Origin: Pseudomonadota bacterium
GTDB taxonomy: Bacteria; Pseudomonadota; Alphaproteobacteria; Caulobacterales; Caulobacteraceae
Reading direction: 5' to 3'
Assembly: GCA_963205025.1 (NCBI GenBank)
Contig: CAUJHO010000095.1
Coordinates: forward strand, 1-64,000
DNA: 64,000 nucleotides
The notes beneath the pieces were generated by a model. The model was not told the DNA's origin and ran no database searches. It saw only the letters and a program-made list of their open reading frames with translations. Position numbers and translations under genes: made by a program. This document shows positions 20,898-31,327 of the stretch, in pieces. How positions within the stretch are numbered: position 1 is the first letter of the stretch; each line of letters begins with the position of its first letter.

Positions 20898-22925
20898 ATG
20901 CCTATGCGTGGCGCGCTCTGGTATGAGGAGTTTGACGATTTCGCGGTGCCGGTCGGTTCCGGGGCATTGCGAGGCGGCGGCGCGTCTTCGTCGCCTCTCG
21001 GCCCGCAGGGCGCAGACTTCACCGCTGTAACGCTAAGCGGAATCGCCGCCGTCGACGCGCTCCTGGCCGGCAATCGCTGGGTGGATGCGGAGATCACCTT
21101 CTCGTTCCCGACCGCAGCCAGCCAGTACACCGACTACACCACCGGGGCGCATCGCTTGGACACCTTCACGCCGCTGTCTCAGCCCTTCCGCGAAGCGGTG
21201 CGCTATATCCTGGGCGCGACCAACCCGGAGGGCGGGCCGTCGCCTTTCCTGTTCGGATCGGTTGCCAGTTTCACTAACCTCGGCTTCGGCGAGGTCGCGG
21301 ACGGGGGCGGCACCATGCGGTTCGGCTTCTCGGCCGCGCATGCCGTGGCCTGGGGCTACTGGCCATCCGCTGCCGCCGGAGAGCGTGGAGACGCCTTCTT
21401 CAATGAATCCTACATGGGCTATTTTCCGACGCCGGTCAGCGGATCGTACACCTGGCTGACGGCGATCCACGAGATAGGCCACACCCTGGGCCTCAAGCAC
21501 GCCCACGAAACAAACGGGGTGACGGGGACGGCCATGCCGTCCGCCTTCGACTCTCTCGAATATACGGTGATGACCTACCGCAGCTACGAGGGGGCTCCGG
21601 CGGACTATTATCGCAATGAGGCCTACGGCTACCCCCAGACCTTCATGATGATGGACATCCGCGCCTTGCAGCAGATGTATGGGGCTGACTTCACGACGAA
21701 CGGCGAGGACACCGTCTATTCCTGGAGCGATCGATTCGGAGACATGTACGTCAATGGTGAAAGCCATGGCATACCGGGGGCGAACCGGGTGTTCCTGACC
21801 GTCTGGGATGGCGGGGGGTACGACACCTATGATTTCTCGAACTACTCAGGGGGGATTTCGGTCAATCTGAATCCCGGAGAATATTCGCGGCTTTCGACGG
21901 AGCAGCTGGCGCATCTGGGCAACGGCAATTACGCCCGGGGAAGTGTTTTCAATGCCCTTCAATACAATGGCGATCCGCGCTCGCTGATTGAAGCGGCGAT
22001 CGGCGGCGATGGCGACGATGTGCTGATCGGCAACCAGGCGGTCAATGCCTTGCAGGGCGGTGCGGGTGACGATGAGCTCGCCGGAGGCGCGGGCGACGAC
22101 ACGATCGACGGGGGCACCGGCACCGACACGGCGACCTTCCGGTTCGACAACATCGGCGCGACGCAGGGCGTGGACTTCAACGGCATGAATACGGGCATGC
22201 CCGGCACGATCCAGCAAGACGACGGCCAGGGCGGAACCGACACCCTGATCGGCATCGAACAGATCTCGGTCATCGGCACGACCTTTACGGACAAGCTCCA
22301 AGGCGGTGCCGGTGCCGATCAGCTGAACGGCCATGACGGTGACGATTTCCTCTTCGGGGGGGACGGCGACGACCATCTGTATGGCGGCATGGGTGCTGAT
22401 TCGATCAACGGCGGAAGGGGGTCCGACATCGCCTACTTCACGGGAAACAAGGCCGATTATTCGATCAAGCTGATCGACGGGACCGTGACGGTGATGGGTC
22501 CTGGCGCGAAGGATTTTCTCGTCGATGTGGAGATGCTCCGGTTTGCGGATGGAGACGTCGATCCCCTGTTGATCGTCTGTCCGCCGGGTGATGGCCCCAG
22601 TAGCGGCCAGACCGAGGCACCGCTGGTTCTGCCGGAGCTGTTCGACGGCGGCAAGGAGCCCGGACCGGAGGTGCTGCCGCCCCTGCTCGACGAGGAGCCG
22701 CAGATTCTGCCGCCTGGCCTGGACGGCAAGCCTCTCGCCGGTGATGAGCCGACGGTCTGTCGTCCCGGCGATCAGCCGGATGTCGGCCTGGACCTCGACC
22801 CGCCCGGCCCCAGGATCGACCGCCGCCTGCTGGACCTGGATCACCCAGACCTGGCGCTCATACCCGGCACGCGCGCCGAGTTCGGCTGGACCGGACCCGT
22901 TTCCGACTACGACTGGATCATCTAG
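20898..22925 (+). CDS. M10 serralysin-like metalloprotease with RTX calcium-binding repeats
   Basis: HEIGHTLGLKHAHE zinc site; GGDGDDVLIG…GGAGDDELAGGAGDDTIDGG repeats. Confidence 0.92.
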   Translation: MPMRGALWYEEFDDFAVPVGSGALRGGGASSSPLGPQGADFTAVTLSGIAAVDALLAGNRWVDAEITFSFPTAASQYTDYTTGAHRLDTFTPLSQPFREAVRYILGATNPEGGPSPFLFGSVASFTNLGFGEVADGGGTMRFGFSAAHAVAWGYWPSAAAGERGDAFFNESYMGYFPTPVSGSYTWLTAIHEIGHTLGLKHAHETNGVTGTAMPSAFDSLEYTVMTYRSYEGAPADYYRNEAYGYPQTFMMMDIRALQQMYGADFTTNGEDTVYSWSDRFGDMYVNGESHGIPGANRVFLTVWDGGGYDTYDFSNYSGGISVNLNPGEYSRLSTEQLAHLGNGNYARGSVFNALQYNGDPRSLIEAAIGGDGDDVLIGNQAVNALQGGAGDDELAGGAGDDTIDGGTGTDTATFRFDNIGATQGVDFNGMNTGMPGTIQQDDGQGGTDTLIGIEQISVIGTTFTDKLQGGAGADQLNGHDGDDFLFGGDGDDHLYGGMGADSINGGRGSDIAYFTGNKADYSIKLIDGTVTVMGPGAKDFLVDVEMLRFADGDVDPLLIVCPPGDGPSSGQTEAPLVLPELFDGGKEPGPEVLPPLLDEEPQILPPGLDGKPLAGDEPTVCRPGDQPDVGLDLDPPGPRIDRRLLDLDHPDLALIPGTRAEFGWTGPVSDYDWII

Positions 22926-22963
22926 GTCTTTCGAGGGGGGGCAAATCACGGCAGCTTGCGACC

Positions 22964-23644
22964 ATGACCCAAGCTGTTGCCCTGCCCATGACCGATCCCC
23001 TGGACGCTTCTGATCGCGTAATCCCTTCGCAGTTGGCCAGTCACCTGGCGGCCAAGCTGTGTCATGACGTCGCCAGTCCGGCCGGAGCCATGATCAACGG
23101 CCTGGAGATGATGCGCGACCCGGATCACGCCGACATGCGCGACGAACTGAGCGAAATGGTCGAGGCCAGCGCGCGCAAGCTGCTGTCCATGGTCCACTTC
23201 GACCGGGTCGCCTTCGGCGCCGCGACCAGTTCGGAGTCCTTCTCGGCCGAAGAGATCGAGACCCTGGCTCAGAGCGCCTTTGTCGAGATCCGTCCCAGCC
23301 TGGACTGGCGCTGTCAGGTCCAACGCTTCAACAAGCCCCAGGCGCGCGCCGTGCTGAACCTGGCCCAGATCGCCGGAGGTGCCCTGGCGACGGGCGGCAC
23401 GGTGACGCTCGAGGCGACGGCCCAGGACGGGCGGCTTCGTCTCAAGGCCAATGCCACGGGGCCGCGCGTGCGCCTGAAGAACGAGGTGTCCACGGGCCTG
23501 TCCGGCGCGACCCTGACAGACGGCATGGCCGGCCAGTGGATCCAGTCCTACTGGCTGCACACCACCGTGGCCGAGGCCGGCGGCACCCTGGCCGTGGATA
23601 TGGCCGAGGATCATGTGGAGATTTCGATCTTGATGCCGCTGTAG
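22964..23644 (+). CDS. chpT: histidine phosphotransferase ChpT
   Basis: LAAKLCHDVASPAGAMINGLEMM, ARKLLSMVHFDRVAFGA, SLDWRCQVQRFNKPQARAVLNLAQIA. Confidence 0.92.
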   Translation: MTQAVALPMTDPLDASDRVIPSQLASHLAAKLCHDVASPAGAMINGLEMMRDPDHADMRDELSEMVEASARKLLSMVHFDRVAFGAATSSESFSAEEIETLAQSAFVEIRPSLDWRCQVQRFNKPQARAVLNLAQIAGGALATGGTVTLEATAQDGRLRLKANATGPRVRLKNEVSTGLSGATLTDGMAGQWIQSYWLHTTVAEAGGTLAVDMAEDHVEISILMPL

Positions 23645-23692
23645 GCATCGATCCGAACCAAGCGTTAACCGACGCACCCGAATAACGGGATC

Positions 23693-24058
<366 letters not shown>

Positions 24059-24874
24059 ATGGTGCAGGATCTGGATTTCCCGGTCCTGTCGGCCCTGATG
24101 TCGGAGCGGGCCGGCTATGATCTCGGCCCAGAGCGGCTGAATGCCGTCGAGGCCCGGCTGGGGCCGATCGCGCGCCGCGAGGGGCTGGCGTCGGTTCAGG
24201 CCCTGATCCGACTGATCGACCCGGTCCAGCGTCCCTCTCTGTCGTGGGAGATCGTCGAGGCGATCCTGCCGGCCGACAGCCGCTTCTTCCGCGACCGGGA
24301 CTCATTTCAGCTGATCTGCGCCCAACTGCTGCCGGCGCTGGCCCAGGCCCGTGGCGGCAAGGTCAGGGTCCTGTCGGCGGGCTGTGCCACCGGCCAGGAG
24401 GCCTGGTCGATCGCCATCTGCGCGGCCGAGGTCGGCGTCGAGGTCGAGGTCATCGCCCTGGACCTGTCGATGCGGGCCATCGAGAAGGCTCGTGCGGGGG
24501 TCTATACCCAGTTCGAGGTGCAGCGCGGCCTGCGTACGCGGCAGCTGGTGGAATGGTTCGAGCGTGCGGACGATCTGTGGCGGGTTTCGAACCGCCTGAG
24601 GTCGGCGGTGCAGTTCGATCGGGCCAATCTCCTGGATGGCCTTGAGGGGCTGGGTGGATTTGACCTGATCTTCTGCCGCCATGTCCTGTCGGACATGACG
24701 CACGAGGCGCGCCAGCGCGTGATTGCGGGGCTGGGCCGCGCCCTCGGCCCCGCCGGGTGCCTGTTCCTGGGAGGGGGCGAGGCGATCCCCGAGGCCGTGG
24801 TCCTGTTCCGCCCCGTCGCAGGCTTCAGAAGCGTCTATGTCCGCAGTCCGGCCCCGGTCAGCCGGGTGGCGTAA
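24059..24874 (+). CDS. cheR: CheR-type protein-glutamate O-methyltransferase
   Basis: SRFFRDRDSF, VRVLSAGCATGQEAWSIAI, FDLIFCRHVL. Confidence 0.92.
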   Translation: MVQDLDFPVLSALMSERAGYDLGPERLNAVEARLGPIARREGLASVQALIRLIDPVQRPSLSWEIVEAILPADSRFFRDRDSFQLICAQLLPALAQARGGKVRVLSAGCATGQEAWSIAICAAEVGVEVEVIALDLSMRAIEKARAGVYTQFEVQRGLRTRQLVEWFERADDLWRVSNRLRSAVQFDRANLLDGLEGLGGFDLIFCRHVLSDMTHEARQRVIAGLGRALGPAGCLFLGGGEAIPEAVVLFRPVAGFRSVYVRSPAPVSRVA

Positions 24875-27116
24875 GCGGCACTTCGCCCGTCACCACAAGG
24901 CTGTCGGACGCAGCAAACGGGGCCAGGTCGTCGCTGCGCCGTGGCAGGGGCTGGGCGTCATCGGGCCAGCCATCATGATAGGCGGCCCATTGCAGCACCG
25001 CGCCGGCCGGGGCCCGCAGCACAAGCTGGAAGCCAGGGTCGGGGTCTGCCCAGCGCAGGCTCAAGGGAGTGCCCGGTGCCGGGGCATCGAGGCTTCGACC
25101 CTGCACGGTGATGTCCGCCAGGGGCTGGCTGGAAACCACGGTCAGGCGCAGGTCGCGCGCGGACGTATCGGCGGCACTGATCTGAACCCGACCATCGGGC
25201 AGGGAGATGATGCTCAACTGCGGGGGCGCAAAGGCCACCGGCGGGGCCGGGGCGGTGCGCCACAGGGTCTGACCCAGGCCTGGAATCCGGACCTCGCGGG
25301 GGTGGCCGCCCGCGCGGTCAAACAGGCTGTTCGTCCAGGGATCGGTCATGGCCGGCAGGCTCGCCAGGCGGGCCGAGCCATCGGCGCTGTCGACGACATA
25401 GAGGGCCAGGGTCGGCAGGGGACGTTCCGGCGTCGCGGCCGGGGCCATCCGCAGCCACAGACCGGCCGCGAGAGCGGCGATCAGGAAGGCCAGGCCCAGC
25501 GCCGCCCCCAGACGGCCGCGAACGGCGGCGGCCAGCAGCGGGGCCAATGGCAGGATTGCGACCAGGGCCAAGGCCGCCGGGATGGCCGGCATCGTCGCTC
25601 CGACCCCCAAAAAGACCCCGTGAGTGAGGCCGATGGCCCAGGCCGAGCCGACGACACCCACGCCGAAGGCGATTGGCCAGGCCAGATCGCCGAGACGGCG
25701 CGCGGCCAGCAGCGCAATGACGCCGAACAGGGTGGGCCAGGCCGCCAGGATGGCCGCCTCGGGCGCCAGGATCTGGAGCGTCAGAGCCAGCAGCCAGCCC
25801 AGGGCCAGCAGCCCCAGCGCCGGGGCCTCATGGGGGCGATAGAGCCCCGGGCGGCCGCGCAGGAGGGCGGCGCTGACCAGAAAGACACTGCTGACACAGG
25901 CGGCGATCATCGCGATCTCGAAGATGTCGAGCCGCCCCAGAAGCGGCCGGTTCATGATGAAGTCGGTCGGCGACCCGGTCAGCCACAGCAGGCCCTGGCC
26001 GAACAGACCGCAGACCCCGATCATCGCCAGGCCGGCCACGGCCCCGATGGCGGCGACACGCAGGGTCTGGCCGCGCGGCTCGCTTCGGATGATCAGGCCC
26101 ACCAGGATCAGGCCGGTCACGGCGATGATGATCCAGCCCACCCAGGCCGGATAGGCCACGGTGAACTGCCCGAACACATCCGAGAAGATCGCATTGTCGC
26201 GTGGCGGCGGCAACTGGTTCGCCGTCAGCAGGGCCCGGGTCAGATCCAGAGCCTGGCTGCCCATGTGCTGTAGTGAGCCCTGGTCGAGATTGTCGGGCGT
26301 CGAATTGGCCGAATGGTAGAAGAAGGGCTCTCCGATGAAGGCGATGTTGAAGCCCGGCAGCCCCTGGTCGCGCGGGTGGCTGAAGTCGGTGTCATTTGGC
26401 AGGATCGAATAGAGGAAGGCCGCCAGCGACGTCGATGAGGGCTCGGAAACCGCGCGCGCATAAAGGTCCATCATCGCGCCATTGTTGCGGCCCGTCTCGA
26501 ACATGAAGGCCCGTCCGGCCGCGCCGCGCGTTTCCAGATTTACGACGACGCCGACGCGAGCGCGCAAGGGATGTTCGCGGAAGAAGGCCTCGGCCCCCAG
26601 CAGGCCCATTTCCTCGCCGTCGGTAATCAGGACGATGAGGTCGCGCCGGCGCGGCGCGCCCTGTGCCAGCAGCACTCGCACGGCTTCCAGAGAGGCCGCG
26701 ACCCCGGCCGCGTCGTCAGCCGCTCCGGGCGAGCCGATGGCGGAATCATAGTGGCTCATCAGCACGACCGCCGGGGCGGCGGGGTCTTCGCCCGGCAGGA
26801 CGCCGACCAGGTTGGTGATACGCCCGCCCGAAATTGCGCCGGCCGTGCGCGAATAGATGCCGTCGACGGTTTGGGTCGAGACTTGCAGCCCCAACTGCAG
26901 CATCCGGCGGTGCAGTGTCTCGCGCACCTGATCATTTTCGGGCGACCCGGTGGGATGCACGACATGGCCGATCTGGCGGACGTCGACCATGGCTCGTTCG
27001 GCCGAGAAGTCGGAGGCCGGGGCCTCGTCCGAAACCGGCGACGGCGGCCTGATCGTCACCAGGGCGATCAGCAGAGCCAGGCCCAACGCGGCCAGAAAGC
27101 CGGCGAGTGATCTCAT
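24858..27116 (-). CDS. M28 family peptidase, multi-TM
   Basis: VVLMSHYDSAIGSPGAADDAAG, ITDGEEMGLLGAEAF; C-terminal half hydrophobic. Confidence 0.88.
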   Translation of the reverse strand: MRSLAGFLAALGLALLIALVTIRPPSPVSDEAPASDFSAERAMVDVRQIGHVVHPTGSPENDQVRETLHRRMLQLGLQVSTQTVDGIYSRTAGAISGGRITNLVGVLPGEDPAAPAVVLMSHYDSAIGSPGAADDAAGVAASLEAVRVLLAQGAPRRRDLIVLITDGEEMGLLGAEAFFREHPLRARVGVVVNLETRGAAGRAFMFETGRNNGAMMDLYARAVSEPSSTSLAAFLYSILPNDTDFSHPRDQGLPGFNIAFIGEPFFYHSANSTPDNLDQGSLQHMGSQALDLTRALLTANQLPPPRDNAIFSDVFGQFTVAYPAWVGWIIIAVTGLILVGLIIRSEPRGQTLRVAAIGAVAGLAMIGVCGLFGQGLLWLTGSPTDFIMNRPLLGRLDIFEIAMIAACVSSVFLVSAALLRGRPGLYRPHEAPALGLLALGWLLALTLQILAPEAAILAAWPTLFGVIALLAARRLGDLAWPIAFGVGVVGSAWAIGLTHGVFLGVGATMPAIPAALALVAILPLAPLLAAAVRGRLGAALGLAFLIAALAAGLWLRMAPAATPERPLPTLALYVVDSADGSARLASLPAMTDPWTNSLFDRAGGHPREVRIPGLGQTLWRTAPAPPVAFAPPQLSIISLPDGRVQISAADTSARDLRLTVVSSQPLADITVQGRSLDAPAPGTPLSLRWADPDPGFQLVLRAPAGAVLQWAAYHDGWPDDAQPLPRRSDDLAPFAASDSLVVTGEVPLTPPG

Positions 27117-27196
27117 TTCAACCCTCCCAAATCGCCGTCGAACCTAAGGCAAGCCGGCGCTGGGTCAAAGTCGCCAGGGTTGAGGACCGCAGAATG

Positions 27197-27226
27197 AAAA
27201 ACGCCCGCCGGTTACCCGGCGGGCGC
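27197..27226 (-). terminator. Rho-independent terminator downstream of ctrA
   Basis: Minus strand GCGCCCGCCGGGTAACCGGCGGGCGTTTTTC. Confidence 0.85.
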
Positions 27227-27255
27227 TTCCAACCCGGACGCCTACAGACTTTGGA

Positions 27256-27963
27256 TCAGGCCGCCGCCGAGGCGGAGCCGGTGCCTTCCTGGGGATCGCG
27301 CAGGACATAGCCGCGGCCCCAGACGGTTTCGATGTAGTGTTTGCCGCCCGCCGCCGTCGCCAGCTTCTTGCGCAGCTTGCAGATAAAGACGTCGATGATC
27401 TTGAGCTCGGGCTCGTCCATGCCGCCGTACAGGTGGTTCAGGAACATCTCCTTGGTCAGGGTCGTGCCCTTACGCAGGGAGAGCAGCTCGAGCATCTGAT
27501 ATTCCTTGCCGGTCAGATGCACGCGGTGGCCATCGACCTCGACGGTCTTGGCGTCGAGGTTCACCGCGATTTCGCCGGTGGTGATGATTGCCTGGGCGTG
27601 GCCCTTGGAGCGACGCACGACCGCCTGGATGCGGGCGATCAGCTCATCGCGATGGAAGGGCTTGGTCATGTAGTCGTCGGCACCGCCGCCGAAGGTCTTG
27701 ACCTTGGTGTCGATCTCGCTCGAGCCCGAGAGGATCATGACGGGTGTATTGATCTTGCCGACGCGAAGCTGGCGCAGGACTTCGATACCGTTCATGTCCG
27801 GCAGGTTCAGGTCCAGCAGAATGATGTCGTAGTCATAGATCTTGCCCAGATCGATGCCTTCTTCACCTAGATCGGTGGTGTAGACATTGAAGCCCTCGGA
27901 CTTGAGCATCAGTTCGATGCTCTGTGCGGTGGCGCTGTCGTCTTCGATCAGCAGAACGCGCAT
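27256..27963 (-). CDS. ctrA: cell cycle master response regulator CtrA
   Basis: [67 protein letters not shown] … OmpR-type DNA-binding domain. Confidence 0.97.
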   Translation of the reverse strand: MRVLLIEDDSATAQSIELMLKSEGFNVYTTDLGEEGIDLGKIYDYDIILLDLNLPDMNGIEVLRQLRVGKINTPVMILSGSSEIDTKVKTFGGGADDYMTKPFHRDELIARIQAVVRRSKGHAQAIITTGEIAVNLDAKTVEVDGHRVHLTGKEYQMLELLSLRKGTTLTKEMFLNHLYGGMDEPELKIIDVFICKLRKKLATAAGGKHYIETVWGRGYVLRDPQEGTGSASAAA

Positions 27964-27980
27964 TCAGTGCCCCTCCAGGC

Positions 27981-28202
27981 GAATCTAGATGTATGGCGGC
28001 GATGCGAAAAGGTTACGCACCTCTTCCCCGCACGCTCACTCCGAAAGACTTAAGAAAGGTTAATCGGACCCCTCAAACGAATCGATAGGCTGATTTGGGA
28101 GTCGCGGTCCAGAGCCTGAGTCAACGATTCGATTCCGAGCCGAAATTCGGCTGTGGGGCGAGTCCGAAAAGACCCACAGGGCCACCCGGAGCTGTGCGAT
28201 TC
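27981..28202. promoter_or_regulatory. cluster of eight GANTC (CcrM-type) sites upstream of ctrA
   Basis: GANTC at 27981, 28079, 28099, 28118, 28126, 28131, 28160, 28198. Confidence 0.75.
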
Positions 28203-28230
28203 AGGCTAGAAGGCAAGGCCAAAGGAAGGT

Positions 28231-29046
28231 TTGTCCGTGCTGTTCATCCTGTCTCCCGCCAAGCGTCTCGATTTCTCGGAACATCCCATGGCCGCGCGCG
28301 CGACCCGACCGCGCATGGGCGAGGACACGGCCCAGCTGGCGGTGGCGACCCGGCGGCTGACCAAGGCGGATCTGAAACGGCTCATGGGATTGTCGGACGA
28401 CTTGGCCGGCCTGAACCGAACTCGGTTCCAGGCCTTCGACGCGGCGGCGGCGGGCACGATGCCTGCGGCCCTGGCCTTTGCCGGCGACGTCTATCAGGGG
28501 CTGAAGGCGCGGGACCTGGATGCGCCCGCCATGGACTGGGGCCAGGAGCATCTGCGGATCCTGTCGGGCCTCTATGGCGTGCTGAGGCCGCTGGATGCCA
28601 TCCAGCCCTATCGTCTGGAGATGGGGACCCGGCTGTCGACGCGGCGCGGGCGGGATCTTTACGCGTTCTGGGGTGACCGGATTGCGAAACAGCTCGATAC
28701 GGATCTGGCGGGACAGGCCGACCCGAGCATCGTCAATCTGGCGTCAGAGGAATATTTCCACGCGGTCGATCGCAAGGTGCTGAAGGCCCCTGTGATCGAT
28801 GTGCGGTTCGAGGAAGAGAAGGACGGTCAGCGCAAGGTGCTGTCGTTCTTTGCGAAGCAGGCGCGCGGGCGGATGGCGCGCTGGGCCATCGACAACCGGA
28901 TCGAGCGGGCGAAGGATCTGAGGGGCTTTGAGGTCGATGGCTACCGGATAGATGCTTGTCGTTCGACGGATGAGGCCCTGGTGTTCTGGCGGCACCAGCC
29001 GCCGCCGGTGGCGCAGTTGCGAAAGGTCGCCCGGGAAACCGCCTAA
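28231..29046 (+). CDS. yaaA: peroxide stress protein YaaA
   Basis: LFILSPAKRLDF, FAGDVYQGLKARDL, LSGLYGVLRPLDAIQPYRLEMGTRL, FFAKQARGRMARW. Confidence 0.95.
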   Translation: MSVLFILSPAKRLDFSEHPMAARATRPRMGEDTAQLAVATRRLTKADLKRLMGLSDDLAGLNRTRFQAFDAAAAGTMPAALAFAGDVYQGLKARDLDAPAMDWGQEHLRILSGLYGVLRPLDAIQPYRLEMGTRLSTRRGRDLYAFWGDRIAKQLDTDLAGQADPSIVNLASEEYFHAVDRKVLKAPVIDVRFEEEKDGQRKVLSFFAKQARGRMARWAIDNRIERAKDLRGFEVDGYRIDACRSTDEALVFWRHQPPPVAQLRKVARETA

Positions 29047-29118
29047 GCCGTCGTCAGGTTTGCGAACTGACAAGGTTCGACCAACGCGTTAGAAGCTTCC
29101 TCGAGATGGAGGGTGCCG

Positions 29119-30339
29119 ATGGCCGATGTGTTCGTCAGTTATGATCGTCGCGACCGTGACCTGGCCGACAAGGTCGTATCGGCCCTGACCGAGCAGGGAC
29201 TGACGGTGTGGTGGGACGACCGGATCACGCCGCACGAGACCTGGGACAAGACCATTGAACGCGAAGTCGACGCCGCCAAGAAGGTGCTGGTGCTGTGGAC
29301 CAAGAACTCGGTCGACAGTGACTGGGTTCGGACCGAGGCCGGGGCCGCGCGGGAATCGACGCCGCCCAAGCTGGTCCAGGCGCGGTTCTCGGACTGCAAG
29401 GTGCCGCTGGCCTTTCGTCTGCTTCAGCATGTCGACCTGATCGGCTGGACGCCCAAGCGACGGCACTCGGGTTGGGATCGGCTGATCCTGTGGTTGAAGG
29501 ACGGCATCGACCAGCCGGCCGCGCCGGCCCCGGGGGCCGGTGGACCGGTCCCACCGGTAGAGGCCGCGCCTGCAGAGGCGCCGGCCCCGACCGCCCCGCC
29601 CCAAGCGCCGGACACCGCATCGGAGGCCGGGGCCCGTGACGGCGCACCGGAGACGCCCGTGACCACGCCGGCTGCGGCCATGGGCCTGGGGGACTTCTCC
29701 AGCCTGGCGGGATCGCCGGCGCAGCCCGAAGCTCCGACGGGGTCGGAGCGCCAGCCGGCCGCTGAAGACGCCGCTGAACCGGCTCCGGTAGCGGCGCGCC
29801 CGGTTCCGGTATCCCTTCAGCCGCAAGGCCAGACCACGCCCGGTACCGGCGGCGGCTCGGGAACCGGTATCGACAAGCGCCTGCTGATCGGGGGCGGCAT
29901 TGCGCTGGGTGCCGTGGTCCTGATCGGGCTGGCGATGATGCTGTTCTCCGGCGGCGGGGGCGGGTTCTCGCAAGAAGAGCGCACGACCATGGGCGGCTAT
30001 CTGAACGGCTATGCCGAACGATATGCGGTGGGCCTGACGCCGGTTGGTGACGATGAACTGGCCTGGTTGGCCGGCAATGCGACCCATGACTACGAGGTGC
30101 GGCTGGACGATGGCGGCAACTATCGAGTGCTGGGGGCCTGCGATACCAACTGCCGAAACGTCGACCTCATTGTGTTGGGTCCGTCAGGGCAGGAGGTCGG
30201 CAGCGATACCCTGAGCGACGACTTTCCGGTCGTGGATATCCCCAATGCCCAGGGAGGCACCTATACGATCCGCATCGGAATGCCGGATTGCGGGGCGGAC
30301 GAATGCCTGAGCGCCGCGCGGGTCTATGAGGCGAACTAA
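29119..30339 (+). CDS. TIR domain protein with Pro/Ala-rich linker, single TM and C-terminal Cys-containing (PPC-like) domain
   Basis: ADVFVSYDRRDRDLADKVVSALTEQGLTVWWDDRI…NSVDSDWVRTEAGAA; TM RLLIGGGIALGAVVLIGLAMMLF; C-term ACDTNCRNVDLIVLGPSG…MPDCGADEC. Confidence 0.88.
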   Translation: MADVFVSYDRRDRDLADKVVSALTEQGLTVWWDDRITPHETWDKTIEREVDAAKKVLVLWTKNSVDSDWVRTEAGAARESTPPKLVQARFSDCKVPLAFRLLQHVDLIGWTPKRRHSGWDRLILWLKDGIDQPAAPAPGAGGPVPPVEAAPAEAPAPTAPPQAPDTASEAGARDGAPETPVTTPAAAMGLGDFSSLAGSPAQPEAPTGSERQPAAEDAAEPAPVAARPVPVSLQPQGQTTPGTGGGSGTGIDKRLLIGGGIALGAVVLIGLAMMLFSGGGGGFSQEERTTMGGYLNGYAERYAVGLTPVGDDELAWLAGNATHDYEVRLDDGGNYRVLGACDTNCRNVDLIVLGPSGQEVGSDTLSDDFPVVDIPNAQGGTYTIRIGMPDCGADECLSAARVYEAN

Positions 30340-30382
30340 CCCGCTCCGTGGCGGAACCCCAGCGTTACGAGATCGGCCAAGG

Positions 30383-31222
30383 CTATGGTTGCTCGTCTGC
30401 CCCGCCTTGATCGCGGAGCCAGCGGATGAAGCGTCGCGTCTTCGCAGGCGGCTCGCCAGCTCGGTGGAAGATTGTGAAGGCAGCGCCGTCGGCGGTGAAG
30501 CCGTGAGGGGCAACGAGGCGACCGGAGGCCAGGTCGGGCTCGATCAGCGGGCGCTGGCTGACGCAGACGCCGAGGCCGGCAAGGCAGGCCTCGATCATGG
30601 TTTGCTGGTGGTCGAATAGTCGGGGTGCTGTGGGATCGCCGAGGGCGCGGCCCGTACCGGCAATCCAGTCGTCGATGGCGGACGGATGTGACCGCGAGAC
30701 AAGGCGGCGGGCGTTGAGCGGGTCGAGACCCGGCGCGAGGACAGGGCCGCTCTCATTCACCATGAAGGGGATGGCAACCAGGCCGGGCGGCGGCTCGGTC
30801 CCGGCGGCCAACATGCGGATGGCCAGATCGGCACCGTCGAGCATTCGATCCAGGTCAGCGTAGGACTCCGTCAGCTCGATGTCGTCACCAAAAGGCCAGT
30901 GCGCCAGGCGCGGTATCAGCCACCGTCCGGCCAGGGTGGACAGGCACGAGACGCGCAGGCGGCGATCATCGTCAGCGTGCACGCTCATGGCGATGGCGAG
31001 GCGTTCGAAGGCCGGCCCGACGTCGAGATACAGCGCCTCGGCCGCCGCGGTCGGGCGGCGCGCATTTCGGGGGCCCTCAAACAGGATGAAGCCGAGCCGG
31101 TCCTGAAGGGCGGCAATATTGCGACTGATCGCACCATGGGTGACGCCGAGTCTCTCGGCAGCGCGCGTCATGGACCCCAGGCGCATCACGGCCTCAAACT
31201 GGCGCATGGCGGTGAGGGGCAT
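30383..31222 (-). CDS. LysR family transcriptional regulator
   Basis: MPLTAMRQFEAVMRLGSMTRAAERLGVTHGAISRNIAALQDRLG; listed ORF start is over-extended. Confidence 0.9.
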   Translation of the reverse strand: MPLTAMRQFEAVMRLGSMTRAAERLGVTHGAISRNIAALQDRLGFILFEGPRNARRPTAAAEALYLDVGPAFERLAIAMSVHADDDRRLRVSCLSTLAGRWLIPRLAHWPFGDDIELTESYADLDRMLDGADLAIRMLAAGTEPPPGLVAIPFMVNESGPVLAPGLDPLNARRLVSRSHPSAIDDWIAGTGRALGDPTAPRLFDHQQTMIEACLAGLGVCVSQRPLIEPDLASGRLVAPHGFTADGAAFTIFHRAGEPPAKTRRFIRWLRDQGGADEQP

Positions 31223-31327
31223 CGGCGGGAGTTTGTGCGCTGAACTCACAAACAAGGGCGAATAAGTCGTTAGGCGAGGTGGCGCAAGCGCGGCAGACAG
31301 GCGCGGTCCGAATGAGAGGGAGAGATC

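Noticed and set aside
22000-22430. DNA tandem repeats in the protease gene
   Set aside because: Explained by RTX protein repeats (GGxGxDxxx).
28050-28063. TTAA-N6-TTAA as a canonical CtrA box
   Set aside because: Spacing is 6 rather than the consensus 7; reported only as context for the GANTC cluster.
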